Source: an uncultured Eubacteriales bacterium
GTDB lineage: Bacteria; Bacillota; Clostridia; Christensenellales; Aristaeellaceae
Length of the DNA: 64,000 bases
Direction: 5' to 3'
Assembly (NCBI GenBank): GCA_902795275.1
Contig: CADBKQ010000009.1
Coordinates: 1 to 64,000, forward strand
The notes beneath the pieces are model-generated. The model did no database searches. It saw only the letters and a list, made by a program, of their open reading frames with translations, and was not told where the DNA came from. The translations under genes were made by a program, and so were the position numbers. Below, one piece after another: positions 46,895 through 57,112 of this stretch (its first letter is position 1; every line of letters starts with the position of its first letter).

Positions 46895-47520
46895 ACGCTG
46901 ACAAAATGTCCGATAAAGGTTTTCCGGTGCTCCGGACACGGGCCCAGCGCCTTCAGCGCGGCGATATGCTGCGCGGTGCCGTAGCCCTTGTGCTTCGCAA
47001 AGCCATAGCCGGGATACAGCCTGTCCAGCTCTTCCATCTGCCGGTCACGGGTCACCTTGGCGATAATGCTGGCAGCGGCGATGGAATAGCACAGGGCGTC
47101 GCCATGAATGATGCCCCGTTCTTCCCCCGGCAATCCCAGGCCGTGCACCGCGTCGATCAGGAACACATCCGCCGGGGCATTCTCCGCCGCCCGGCGCATG
47201 GCCATTTTCGTGGCTTCCAGGATGTTGTATTCGTCGATTTCCTGCGGGCTGGCCTGCCCGACGCCCACGAACAGGGCGGTGGACATGATCTCGTCATAGA
47301 GCGTTTCCCGCCGCTGGGCGGAGAGCTTTTTGCTGTCGTCCACCCAGAGCAGCAGCGGTTCCTTCGGCATCACCACGCAGGCGGCGACCACGCTGCCCAC
47401 CAGCGGCCCGCGTCCCGCCTCGTCCATGCCCGCGAAGCGAACGCCCGCCTCCCACAGGGGCAGGTCGGTCTGAACCAGGGCTTGCAGCCGTTCCCGGCGC
47501 TTATCCTCCAGCTTGCTCAT
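46891..47520 (-). CDS. rnhB: ribonuclease HII
   Basis: A 209-residue nuclease that removes ribonucleotides from DNA: GMDEAGRGPLVGSVVAACVV, DDSKKLSAQRRE, FLIDAVHGL and GDALCYSIAAASIIAKVTRDR provide the acidic metal ligands; HKGYGTAQHIAALKALGPCPEHRKTF closes it. Met at 47520 follows GAGGAAGCGAACG and overlaps the rbgA end by 20 bases. Confidence 0.96.
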   Translation of the reverse strand: MSKLEDKRRERLQALVQTDLPLWEAGVRFAGMDEAGRGPLVGSVVAACVVMPKEPLLLWVDDSKKLSAQRRETLYDEIMSTALFVGVGQASPQEIDEYNILEATKMAMRRAAENAPADVFLIDAVHGLGLPGEERGIIHGDALCYSIAAASIIAKVTRDRQMEELDRLYPGYGFAKHKGYGTAQHIAALKALGPCPEHRKTFIGHFVSV

Positions 47521-48394
47521 CGTTCGCTTCCTCATCCGGCGCTTTTTCTTCTTCCTGCCGCGGCGCTTCCAGCGTGATGCGCCCCAGCTTGCCGCCCCGG
47601 AATTCGTCTAAGATCACCTGGCAAGCCCGTTCCGTGTCATACACGCCACCTTTCATCAGGAAGCCCCGGCCCGCGCACACCGCGTCCAGCAGTTCCGGGC
47701 CGCGCAGGGACGTGTCCTTGATTTTGAACCGCTCGACCACTTTATCGGGGGCCATCTCCAGCAGGTCGGTGAGCAATTGGATCGACAAGGCCGCCGTGTC
47801 CACCACCTCGTCCCGGATGGCGGCGATGTAAGCCAGGCGGCGGGCGGCCACCGGGTCGTCCAGCCGGGGCCAGAGCAGGCCGGGCGTGTCCATGATTTCC
47901 AGGTACGGCGTCACCCGCACCCACTGGTTGGAGCGCGTCACGCCGGGCTTGTCGCCCACTTTGGCGATGTTGCCGCCGTGGAGCCGGTTGATCAGCGTGG
48001 ACTTGCCCACGTTGGGCACCCCCACGATCATGGCCCGCACGGTCTTTCTGATGCCCCGCTGGGCGGCGCGTTCCACCGTTTCCTTGGCCGCCCGGTCGAT
48101 CAGGGTCAGGGCGTTCTTCGCCTGTTTGTTCATATCCAGGGCCATACAGTTGTCAATGCCCCGGCGCTTGAATTCTTTCAGCCACAGGCTGGTCAGGTTC
48201 GGGTCGGCCAGGTCGCTTTTCCCCAGCAGCAGCACCCGTTCCTTTTTCGCCGTCAGCCGCATCAGATCGGGATTCCGGCTGGAAAAGGGCAGCCGGGCGT
48301 CGCACAGCTCTATCATCACGTCCACCCGGGAAAGCTGATCGGACAAAAGCCGCTTCGCCCGCGCCATGTGTCCCGGGTACCAGTTGATCTCCAT
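47501..48394 (-). CDS. rbgA: ribosome biogenesis GTPase YlqF/RbgA
   Basis: A 297-residue circularly permuted GTPase: INWYPGHMARAKRLL (catalytic His region), G4 LLLGKSDLADP, G5 region, then G1 VGVPNVGKSTLINRL and G3 MDTPGLLWP, followed by a helical C-terminus (RGPELLDAVCAGRGFLMKGG) and an acidic Glu-rich tail. It finishes the large ribosomal subunit. The start at 48394 gives the family N-terminus. First gene of the minus-strand block. Confidence 0.95.
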   Translation of the reverse strand: MEINWYPGHMARAKRLLSDQLSRVDVMIELCDARLPFSSRNPDLMRLTAKKERVLLLGKSDLADPNLTSLWLKEFKRRGIDNCMALDMNKQAKNALTLIDRAAKETVERAAQRGIRKTVRAMIVGVPNVGKSTLINRLHGGNIAKVGDKPGVTRSNQWVRVTPYLEIMDTPGLLWPRLDDPVAARRLAYIAAIRDEVVDTAALSIQLLTDLLEMAPDKVVERFKIKDTSLRGPELLDAVCAGRGFLMKGGVYDTERACQVILDEFRGGKLGRITLEAPRQEEEKAPDEEANDEQAGG

Positions 48395-48573
48395 ACCGCA
48401 AAGCCTTTCCATTTATTGTAAATTAAACGCATGATCGCGTTCTTCTTATAAAAAATAGCACTTTTTCATGAAAAACGCAAGAGCCAATTTTGCGCTTTTA
48501 CAATCGGAGCATACCAGTCCGGGAAAAGACGCATACTAAGTCCAACCAAATCAAGCGGGAGGAGCGATGAATT

Positions 48574-50856
48574 TTGTCCTTACAGGCGATCATTATGGCA
48601 GGCGGCGAGGGCATGCGCCTGCGGCCGATCACAGCGCATACGCCCAAACCCCTGTGTCCGCTGCTGGGCGAGCCGGTGATGGGGTACGCGATAAAGCTGC
48701 TTAAACAGCACGGCATTTCCGACATTGGCGTGACGCTGTGGTATCAGCCCCAGAAAATCCGAAGGGCGTTTCACAAAGGCGAGCGGTACGGGGTGAAGCT
48801 GAAATACTATGAAGAGAAAGAACCCATCGGCACGGCGGGCAGCGTGAAGATGGCGCGAAAGCAGCTGACCGACACCTTCTTCGTCCTCTCCGGCGACGGC
48901 TTGACGGACTGCGACCTGACCGCCGCCCTGCAATTTCATAAAGAAAAAAAGGCCCTGGCCACCCTGGTGCTCAAGCGCGTTTCCGTGCCGCTGGCATACG
49001 GCGTGGTGCTGACGGACGGGGACAACCGCATCACCCGCTTTATTGAAAAGCCCGACTGGAAGCGGGTGTTCAGCGACCTGGTCAATACCGGGGTGTATAT
49101 CCTGGAGCCGGATATATTTGACTACATCCCCGATCAGGGAGCCCAGGATTTCGGGAAAGACATTTTTCCCGCCCTGCTGTCCGGGGGCCTGCCGGTGTAC
49201 GGCTATGAAACGGACGGCTACTGGTGCGACGTGGGCGACCAGCGGGCTTATTTGCAGGCGCAAACGGATCTATTGCAGGGAAAGGTCAACTTCCCCCACG
49301 TTTCGGGGATTCATGAATCCGCCCGGGTGGACGGGACGGCGAACATCGAGGGCGTCTGCTATATCGGAGAAGAAGCGATCATCGGCCCCGGGGCCGTCAT
49401 TCGCGACGCGTTCATCGGCAGCCGGGCCTATATCGGCTCCGGCGCGGTGGTGGAAAACAGCTGCCTGTGGCAGGATGTCACCGTGCAGGAAAGAGCGCGC
49501 GTCTGCGGCAGCGTGCTCTGCGACGGCGCGGCGGTGCGGCAGGGAGCGGAACTGTCCGACGGCTGCTCGCTGGGCGCGCGGGCAGCGGTGGGCGCTTTCG
49601 CCCTGCTGCGGCCCGGCGTCAAGGTGTGGCCCCATTTCCGGGTCGCGCCCGGCGCGGTGGTGTCCCAGAACGTGACCAGCGGAGATTGGAGCGCTCCCCA
49701 GTGGACGGCGGGCGGCGCTGCCTGCGACACTTCGGAAAACGCCTGCGCTTTGTGCGGGGCCTATGCCCGGGTGACGGGCGCGCGGCGGGCGCTGCTGGGC
49801 CACAGCGGCGCGGCGGCGCTGGAAACGCTTGCCGCCGGAGCGTTCAGCGCCGCGGGAGTGGATGCGCTGTGCGTGGGCGAAGCGACTGAACCGATGCTGG
49901 GCGCGCTGATTCGTTCCCTGCGGCTGGACGGCGGCGTGTTTGCCCATGGGCAGACCCTGCTGTTCCTGGACAGAAACGGCTTGCCCCTGTCCGCCAAACA
50001 GACAAGCGCCATGGATGCCTGCGTGCTTCGCCAGGACGCGCCGCCCGCTTTCGCCCATCCCGCAGCGGCCCGGCATTTTACCGGCGCGGAGGAAGTGTAT
50101 CTGTCCTCCGTCCTGCCGCCCGACGCCGCCCGGCTGCTGCTCTCCCCCGTGGCGGTGTTCAGCGAATCCTGGATGCTGCTGCGGCTGGCCGAAGCGGGGC
50201 TGCGCAGAATGGGCGCAAGGGATTTCCGGGTTTCATCGGTGGACAATGTGGAACTGAGGCCGCTGGAGACGGGGGCGCTGCTCTCCCGGGACGGCAAAGA
50301 ACTGACGGTGTTCACCGCCTCCCACACCCTGACTCCGGAACAGAAAACCATGCTGATTCTGGCATTGCTTTATCAGAATACCGGCAGGCTCTACGACCTG
50401 CCGGGCGTACCCCGGGCAGCGGAAAAGATCGCCCCGCTGCTGCTCCCGGACGGCGGAGCGGAATGCGCCGCCCAGCGCGCCGCGCTTTCCGACGGTTTAT
50501 TCGGCCTGTTCCTGATTTGCGACGCCCTGCGCAACGGCCCCCTGGAAACGCTGCTGAAGGATCTGCCCGAAACCCATATCCTGGCGAAGGAAATCGCCTG
50601 CGGCATGCGGGACAAGGGACGCATCCTGAACAGGCTTTGCGGGCAGACCGACCTGCCCCGCACTCTGGGCGAAGGCGTGCGCATCCGGCATGAAAACGGC
50701 TACGCCACCATTGTGCCCGACGCCCACCGGAACCTGGTGCGCGTCACCAGCGAATCCGTGAACAGCGAATTCGCCCAGGAACTGTGCGACTTTTATTCCG
50801 ACCAGATTCAAAAAATCACAGCGCAAAAGAAAACCTCTCCATCCTCGGAGAGGTAA
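48574..50856 (+). CDS. mannose-1-phosphate guanylyltransferase-like protein fused to a degenerate phosphomannomutase
   Basis: A 760-residue protein in three parts: sugar-nucleotidyltransferase (1-235, AIIMAGGEGMRLRPITAHTPKPLCPLLGEPVM, FVLSGDGLTDCDL, FIEKPDW, YWCDVGDQRAY), left-handed beta-helix hexapeptide repeats (about 240-370) and a phosphohexomutase-like region (about 390-750). The mutase part lacks a T-A-S-H-N-P phosphoserine loop and an intact metal loop, so it is probably a regulatory or structural relic. TTG start after GGGAGGAG. Likely supplies GDP-mannose-type donors for surface glycans or the GT-C enzyme. Confidence 0.82.
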   Translation: MSLQAIIMAGGEGMRLRPITAHTPKPLCPLLGEPVMGYAIKLLKQHGISDIGVTLWYQPQKIRRAFHKGERYGVKLKYYEEKEPIGTAGSVKMARKQLTDTFFVLSGDGLTDCDLTAALQFHKEKKALATLVLKRVSVPLAYGVVLTDGDNRITRFIEKPDWKRVFSDLVNTGVYILEPDIFDYIPDQGAQDFGKDIFPALLSGGLPVYGYETDGYWCDVGDQRAYLQAQTDLLQGKVNFPHVSGIHESARVDGTANIEGVCYIGEEAIIGPGAVIRDAFIGSRAYIGSGAVVENSCLWQDVTVQERARVCGSVLCDGAAVRQGAELSDGCSLGARAAVGAFALLRPGVKVWPHFRVAPGAVVSQNVTSGDWSAPQWTAGGAACDTSENACALCGAYARVTGARRALLGHSGAAALETLAAGAFSAAGVDALCVGEATEPMLGALIRSLRLDGGVFAHGQTLLFLDRNGLPLSAKQTSAMDACVLRQDAPPAFAHPAAARHFTGAEEVYLSSVLPPDAARLLLSPVAVFSESWMLLRLAEAGLRRMGARDFRVSSVDNVELRPLETGALLSRDGKELTVFTASHTLTPEQKTMLILALLYQNTGRLYDLPGVPRAAEKIAPLLLPDGGAECAAQRAALSDGLFGLFLICDALRNGPLETLLKDLPETHILAKEIACGMRDKGRILNRLCGQTDLPRTLGEGVRIRHENGYATIVPDAHRNLVRVTSESVNSEFAQELCDFYSDQIQKITAQKKTSPSSER
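50833..50854 (-). terminator. terminator of the tmk-mnmA transcript
   Basis: ACCTCTCC pairs with GGAGAGGT around a 6-base loop; on the minus strand TTTTCTTTTG follows. It lies inside the last codons of the convergent nucleotidyltransferase gene, so it may act on both transcripts. Confidence 0.75.
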
Positions 50857-50862
50857 AAGCAT

Positions 50863-51927
<1,065 letters not shown>

Positions 51928-53211
51928 TTACAGCACGCCCCTTTCCTGCATCCGCTGGAACAGTTTCACAAACGCTTCTTCCGTCACTTCCTCGGGGCTC
52001 TGGTCGGCGTTCACGGGGATGAAGCGCTCGGGATACTGCCGGGCCAATTCCTCAAAGCCCGCTTCCGTCTGGGCGTGAAAGGTGTTCCCCGCTTTCTCGA
52101 TGCGGTCGGGCTGGGACGCTGCCATGCGCCGGGCCATGGCCTTTTCGTGGCTCATCTTGAAATACAGGGTCGCCCCCGGCGCGCCTTCCCGGAAAGCAGC
52201 CCGGTTGATTTCCTTCACCCAGTCCAGGCCAAGGTCCCGCGCCATGCCCTGGTACACCAGGGAGGAATCCACAAACCGGTCGCACAGCACGATCTCGCCC
52301 CGTTCGATCGCGGGCAGAATGACTTCCTTCACATGCTGCGCCCGGGATGCGGCGAAGAGCAGCGCTTCCGTTTCAGCGCACATGCCGCCGTCCTCTTTGG
52401 CAAGCACGATCTTGCGGATTTCTTCGGCAATGGGGCAGCCGCCGGGTTCCCGGGTGCGGCGCACGGTGTAGCCGAACTGCTCCAGCCGTTCCTGGAGCGC
52501 CGCCGCCTGGGTGGACTTGCCGCAGCCGTCCACACCCTCCAGCGTGACGAAAAAGCCCTTCGGGTTTTCCATGCCGGGGCAAAGTAAATCACAAAGCGCC
52601 CGGGTGGTTTCCACCGCGTGGGTGGGGTTCGCTGCCAGGGTTTCGCTCTTTTCGCCGTAGCCATACAGCGCGGCAATGGCGTCGATGCCCGCGTCGTGAG
52701 CGCCGATGATATCCCCGGCGATGTCCCCCACCATGACGGCCTTCTTCCCTTTGGGCAATACCCGGCGGATGAGGTCGGCTTTGTTGATGTGCAGTTCTTC
52801 CGGCGTCGGCCCGGCCACGGCGTCAAAGTATTTCAATAAATCGAAGTACCGCAGAATGTCAACGGACGTATGCTGCGGCTTGCCGGTGGCGACCGCCAGA
52901 TACGCGCCGCGCTTTTTCAGTTCGCTCAGCAGCGCCCGGATGCGGGGATAAACCTTGTTCTCCTTCCAGCCGATGGGAATGTAGCGTTCCCGGTACAGGT
53001 CGGTGGCGTAGGCGGCCTGCTCCTCCGTCATGCCGCAGTACTTCATATAGCTGTCCGCCAGCGGCGGGCCGAGAAACCGCCGCAGCGTGCTTTCGGGCGG
53101 CACGGGCAGGCCCATTTTCTGTAATGCGTATTCGGTGCAGGCAAAAATGCCCGGCTGAGAATCGGTCAATGTTCCGTCCAGGTCAAAGATCACAGCGTCG
53201 TACAAAAGCAT
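51928..53211 (-). CDS. tmk: HAD-family phosphatase fused to thymidylate kinase
   Basis: A 427-residue fusion. Residues 1-212: HAD hydrolase of the phosphoglycolate phosphatase-like type (AVIFDLDGTLTDS, VATGKPQH, KGKKAVMVGDIAGDIIGAHDAG). Residues 213-427: thymidylate kinase (FFVTLEGVDGCGKSTQAAAL, RTREPGGCPIAEEIRKI, LCDRFVDSSLVYQGMARDLG, a lid with RRMAASQPDRIEKAG). Both sites look intact. The Met at 53211 sits 9 bases after GGAAGG. The HAD part could remove dead-end nucleotides or be unrelated; the pairing is unusual. Confidence 0.88.
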   Translation of the reverse strand: MLLYDAVIFDLDGTLTDSQPGIFACTEYALQKMGLPVPPESTLRRFLGPPLADSYMKYCGMTEEQAAYATDLYRERYIPIGWKENKVYPRIRALLSELKKRGAYLAVATGKPQHTSVDILRYFDLLKYFDAVAGPTPEELHINKADLIRRVLPKGKKAVMVGDIAGDIIGAHDAGIDAIAALYGYGEKSETLAANPTHAVETTRALCDLLCPGMENPKGFFVTLEGVDGCGKSTQAAALQERLEQFGYTVRRTREPGGCPIAEEIRKIVLAKEDGGMCAETEALLFAASRAQHVKEVILPAIERGEIVLCDRFVDSSLVYQGMARDLGLDWVKEINRAAFREGAPGATLYFKMSHEKAMARRMAASQPDRIEKAGNTFHAQTEAGFEELARQYPERFIPVNADQSPEEVTEEAFVKLFQRMQERGVL

Positions 53212-53263
53212 AAAAAGCATCCTTCCGAAAGATCGTCGTCAGGATGCTATTGTATCATATGTG

Positions 53264-54361
53264 TCAAGCGCCGCGCAAGGCCCGGTTTTGGAGCGCTTCG
53301 TCGATCAGCCGTTTGTTTTCCTGTAAGCGTTCTTTTTCGGGGGAAAGCTGTAAGGCGCGGTCAATGGCTTCATGGGCCTTTTCCATCTGTCCGGTGTAAT
53401 AGAACCCCAGCGCCCGCAGATCCCAGGGCAGGCTGCCCCAGGCGGCGTTTTCGGTGATGTAATTGCGGCTTCGGTCATGAATCGCCAGCGCCAGGCCGGT
53501 CAGGTATATCACAGCCTCCCAATGGGCCTGCCTGTATTTCAGCCAGGCTAAATCCATGAACGGCTCCCGCAGGTACGGCGCTTCCGCCATGGCTCGCCAG
53601 AGCCATTGTTCCGCGGCGGCTGCATCGCCTTTGCCCAGGTATGCCTTGGCAATGTAGCGCATGGAGGCGCAGCGCTCATCCTTCCAGGTGGCGGAAGGCA
53701 TTTGCAGGTGATGGGTCAGGGTGCGGATGCAGTCGTCCCAGCGGCGGTAGAAATAGTATTCCCGGCCCAGGTAGTGGGTGTTGCGGTCATCCTCCGGCGC
53801 TTCCCGCACGGACAGTTCCAGCAGGGGCAGGTATTGTGCCCGGGACTTTTCCGGGTCGGCGCGGTGGTTCAGCTGCATGCCCTCCACCGTGACCTGCTTT
53901 TCCTCTCCTTCGCCCTGCCAGGTCAGCACTTCATGGACGGGATGCGTCCATCGGTACCCATGGCGGCAGTGCACTTTATTCAGCCAGAACACCCGGCCTT
54001 CCGAGCCGTCGGGTTCAAAGCTCCAGGTGTAGCGATAGGAAGCGCGGGTGGTGCCGGGCTTCCAGGCGCTTTCCAGTTTGTTCCGCCAGCCGGGTTCAAA
54101 CGCTTCGTCCAGGTCGGTGCAGACGCAGATGTCGGCGTCCTCCGGCACCAGCTCCAGGGAAGCGTTCCGGGCGGCGTCAAAGCGCCAGGGGTCGATCAGG
54201 GCTTCCAGCACATGCGCGCCTCTCTCCCGCAGCAGGGAGACCGTATCATCCTCCGAGCCGGTATCCAGCACATAGATTTCGTCCGCTTCCCGCATGGAAT
54301 CAACCCAGCGGGAAACGAATGTACTTTCGTTTTTGGCGATGGCATAGACGCAGATTTTCAT
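53264..54361 (-). CDS. family 2 glycosyltransferase with a tetratricopeptide-like tail
   Basis: A 365-residue cytoplasmic protein. Residues 1 to about 170 are a GT-A domain (KICVYAIAKNESTFVSRWVDSM, EIYVLDTGSEDDTVSLL, CVCTDLDEAFEPGWR with the D-x-D acids, and a C-terminal VHEVL His). The rest is helical with TPR-like pairs (ERCASMRYIAKAYLGKGDAAAAEQWLWRAM, GQMEKAHEAIDRALQLSPE). Such enzymes often glycosylate proteins. It follows the collagen-like gene after a terminator and has its own ribosome site CAGGAGG. Confidence 0.85.
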   Translation of the reverse strand: MKICVYAIAKNESTFVSRWVDSMREADEIYVLDTGSEDDTVSLLRERGAHVLEALIDPWRFDAARNASLELVPEDADICVCTDLDEAFEPGWRNKLESAWKPGTTRASYRYTWSFEPDGSEGRVFWLNKVHCRHGYRWTHPVHEVLTWQGEGEEKQVTVEGMQLNHRADPEKSRAQYLPLLELSVREAPEDDRNTHYLGREYYFYRRWDDCIRTLTHHLQMPSATWKDERCASMRYIAKAYLGKGDAAAAEQWLWRAMAEAPYLREPFMDLAWLKYRQAHWEAVIYLTGLALAIHDRSRNYITENAAWGSLPWDLRALGFYYTGQMEKAHEAIDRALQLSPEKERLQENKRLIDEALQNRALRGA

Positions 54362-54373
54362 TCCATCCTCCTG

Positions 54374-54404
54374 AAAAAAGGGCGACGGTCCTTTGCCGCC
54401 GCCC
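54374..54404 (-). terminator. terminator after the collagen-like gene
   Basis: GGGCGGCGG pairs with CCGTCGCCC (one G-T) around a 7-base loop and is followed on the minus strand by TTTTTTC. It lies between the collagen-like gene and the glycosyltransferase gene, so the latter is expressed by readthrough or separately. Confidence 0.85.
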
Positions 54405-54416
54405 TGGGTTCAATTG

Positions 54417-54998
<582 letters not shown>

Positions 54999-55050
54999 TC
55001 ATTTCAGCTTTTCATTTTGTTGGTCAGGCAGGCGGTTTTCCCTGCCACTT

Positions 55051-55079
55051 TCAGCTTATGCCCGGCGGAAAAAAGGGTG
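55051..55079 (-). promoter_or_regulatory. candidate sporulation (sigma-K-type) promoter of the collagen-like gene
   Basis: On the minus strand CACC (55076-55079) and GCATAAGCTG (55052-55061) stand 14 bases apart, close to the mother-cell sigma-K pattern (AC, then CATA-3-TA). No sigma-A promoter is seen in the 150-base gap. Confidence 0.4.
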
Positions 55080-55120
55080 AAAAAAAGACGCCGTTCCGAT
55101 TTTTCCGGAACAGCGGCTTT
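55080..55120 (-). terminator. terminator of the lipid kinase gene
   Basis: GCCGCTGTTCCG pairs with CGGAACGGC (one bulge) around a 7-base loop, followed on the minus strand by GTCTTTTTTT. Confidence 0.82.
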
Positions 55121-55149
55121 TGAAAAGATAAATCAGCGAAGGTGTTTTT

Positions 55150-56019
55150 TCATTTCCTGTGCACCCACAGCGCGCCGGGCAGCACCCGGGCGGCGGCGCG
55201 GGCTTCCGTCACGATCTCGCCGTCGATATTCACGCGCATGTTCGGCGCGGAAAACACCACGGAGGAGGCGCGGACAAAGGTGGTTTCTGGGAAGGTCAGG
55301 ATTTTTCCTTTCATCAGCCCCGCCAGTCGGAACAGCAGCTTCCACTTCTCGATCGTGCCCACGATCACCACGTCCAGCAGCCCGTCGTCCGCCCGCGCTT
55401 CCGGCGCGATGGGGATGCCGCCGCCGATGATGCCGCCGTTGGCAGCGGCCACCACAAAAACGTCCTTCGTAACGGAAGGGCCGCCGTCGACGGAATAGGT
55501 GAGCGGAATCGGACGGAAACGGAACAGGGTCTGCACCACGCCGTGCAGATAGGGCAGCAGGCCGTGGCAGTAGCGCTTCGCCTTCTCTGCGTAATCCAGC
55601 ACGGAAACGTCGAACCCCGTGCCGATTTCATTCAGGAACATGCGCCCGTTGATTTCTCCCGCGTCGGTCTTTTTCGCCGGATGGGTCAAAACAAATGCCA
55701 AAGCGGCTTCAGGCTCCAGGGGATACCCCAGCGTTTTCACAAAATCGTTTCCCGTCCCGGCGGGGATGATGCCAAGCGCCGTTTCCGAACCGGCCAATCC
55801 CTGGGCCACCTCAAAGGAAGTGCCGTCGCCCCCCACGGAAAGAACTGTATCCGCCCCGGCATCGCAGGCTTCTTTCGCCAAGTCCGAGGCGTGGCCCGGC
55901 CTTTCCGTCCAGAAGAAACGGAATGCTATGCCTTTTTCCTCCAACAGCTTCTGAATCCGGTTTCCTGCCTTCTGCCCGAACCCGTTGCCGGCGCAGGGAT
56001 TGCAGATCACGACAATCAC
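55150..56019 (-). CDS. diacylglycerol/lipid kinase family protein
   Basis: A 289-residue YegS/DgkB-type kinase: IVVICNPCAGNGFGQKAGNRI, VLSVGGDGTSFEVAQGL with the GGDGT nucleotide motif, LGIIPAGTGNDFVKTLGYP, and the C-terminal beta-sandwich (FVVAAANGGIIGGGIPIAPEARADDGLLDVVIV). It phosphorylates diacylglycerol or a related lipid at the membrane. It is single-gene, with its own terminator. Confidence 0.93.
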   Translation of the reverse strand: MIVVICNPCAGNGFGQKAGNRIQKLLEEKGIAFRFFWTERPGHASDLAKEACDAGADTVLSVGGDGTSFEVAQGLAGSETALGIIPAGTGNDFVKTLGYPLEPEAALAFVLTHPAKKTDAGEINGRMFLNEIGTGFDVSVLDYAEKAKRYCHGLLPYLHGVVQTLFRFRPIPLTYSVDGGPSVTKDVFVVAAANGGIIGGGIPIAPEARADDGLLDVVIVGTIEKWKLLFRLAGLMKGKILTFPETTFVRASSVVFSAPNMRVNIDGEIVTEARAAARVLPGALWVHRK

Positions 56020-56136
56020 GGTTTCTTCCCCCTCTCGCGTACAGACTACACTTTATCCGATTTTTCCATTTTTGTAAAGCACAAACTGTCAGCCAGGCGG
56101 AAAAAGAAAATTTTACATGGATCGCGTTTTTTCAGA

Positions 56137-56166
56137 TTGACAAAAACAAGAATCCGGGCTTAATAT
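56137..56166 (+). promoter_or_regulatory. promoter of the secreted cysteine hydrolase-like gene
   Basis: TTGACA (56137-56142), 18 bases, TAATAT (56161-56166), about 60 bases before the start codon. Confidence 0.65.
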
Positions 56167-56225
56167 AATGGAACGATTGTTCAATCAGCGCCGCATCGCG
56201 GCGGCGGAAGAAAGGAGCGGGAGCG

Positions 56226-56963
56226 ATGCTGAAAAGATGGCTGGCCCTGATAGCGGCGTTCATCTTCCTTTTTACTTCCATTCCCGCTTGCGCGGAAGAT
56301 GCGGGCCTCAGCCCCCGGGAAGAAATGATCGAGGCCATCATCGAAACGGGCCGTCAATTGTTCATCGCAGCCAACGGCAAGCTGCAGCGGGCGCAGAAGG
56401 CCGGGGACATCTACGTGTGCAAAAACTTTACCGTCCACCTGTTCCGGGAAAACGCCTCCGCCTTCCGCATGGCGGAATTTCCCGATACAGCGCTCAGGAT
56501 CCCAAACAATCTGCCCGCGGAAAAATGCAAGCCTTACGCTTACGGCTACTGCTGGGAGGACGTGGCAGCAGAGGACGGCAACCCCTTCTACATCGCCGCC
56601 CAGTTCCTGTACGACAAGAATGAAACCAAACAGCAGAACTTGGAACGTGCCCTGGAATTCATGAAGCAGGTAAAGCGCGGGGACTATTTCCAGATGTCCG
56701 CGGAATACTATTACGGCGTCGGCGCCCACAGCGCCATCATGATTTCCGATTACGACCCCGACAGCAACACCGTCCACTGGATGGACAGCAACATGATCGG
56801 CGAAAAACGCAACGGCGTGCGGTACGGCAAGGTGCAGTTTGACGCCGTGAAGGACATTGGCTGGTGGGCGGATGCCTTCTGCAAGAAGAAGCGGGGCGCG
56901 ACGCTTTACCGTCTGCGGGACGATATTATTCGATACGAGGCCTCTGACGGGTTACACGAGTAA
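56226..56963 (+). CDS. secreted protein, NlpC/P60- or CHAP-like
   Basis: A 245-residue protein with a signal peptide (MLKRWLALIAAFIFLFTSIPACA, cleaved after ACA). The mature part has a possible papain-like triad: Cys in GDIYVCKNFTVHLF, His in YGVGAHSAIMISDYD and a polar residue in MDSNMIG, the order found in NlpC/P60 and CHAP amidases. The usual family sequence around the Cys is not fully conserved, so the activity is only inferred. ATG follows GAAAGGAG. It is the first of a run of plus-strand genes for secreted hydrolases. Confidence 0.65.
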   Translation: MLKRWLALIAAFIFLFTSIPACAEDAGLSPREEMIEAIIETGRQLFIAANGKLQRAQKAGDIYVCKNFTVHLFRENASAFRMAEFPDTALRIPNNLPAEKCKPYAYGYCWEDVAAEDGNPFYIAAQFLYDKNETKQQNLERALEFMKQVKRGDYFQMSAEYYYGVGAHSAIMISDYDPDSNTVHWMDSNMIGEKRNGVRYGKVQFDAVKDIGWWADAFCKKKRGATLYRLRDDIIRYEASDGLHE

Positions 56964-57014
56964 CTGACCGTTTGTTCACAGCGTAATTATTTTAAAAATA
57001 TTAACAGACAGGGA

Positions 57015-57043
57015 TGTACATTTTGGGGAAAAAGTGCTATAAT
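57015..57043 (+). promoter_or_regulatory. promoter of the CdaR-type regulator gene
   Basis: TGTACA (57015-57020), 17 bases, TATAAT (57038-57043) with a TGC extended -10. About 70 bases before the start. Confidence 0.65.
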
Positions 57044-57112
57044 CAGCGTGACTGAGCATGATGAAGCAAATGAATACAGACAACCTCCGTGATGAGAAAG
57101 GGAGTAACCGGA

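Noticed and set aside
53221..53263. TTGACA with nearby TACAAT as a promoter for the kinase fusion
   Set aside because: The spacing is only about 8 bases, so they cannot form one promoter.
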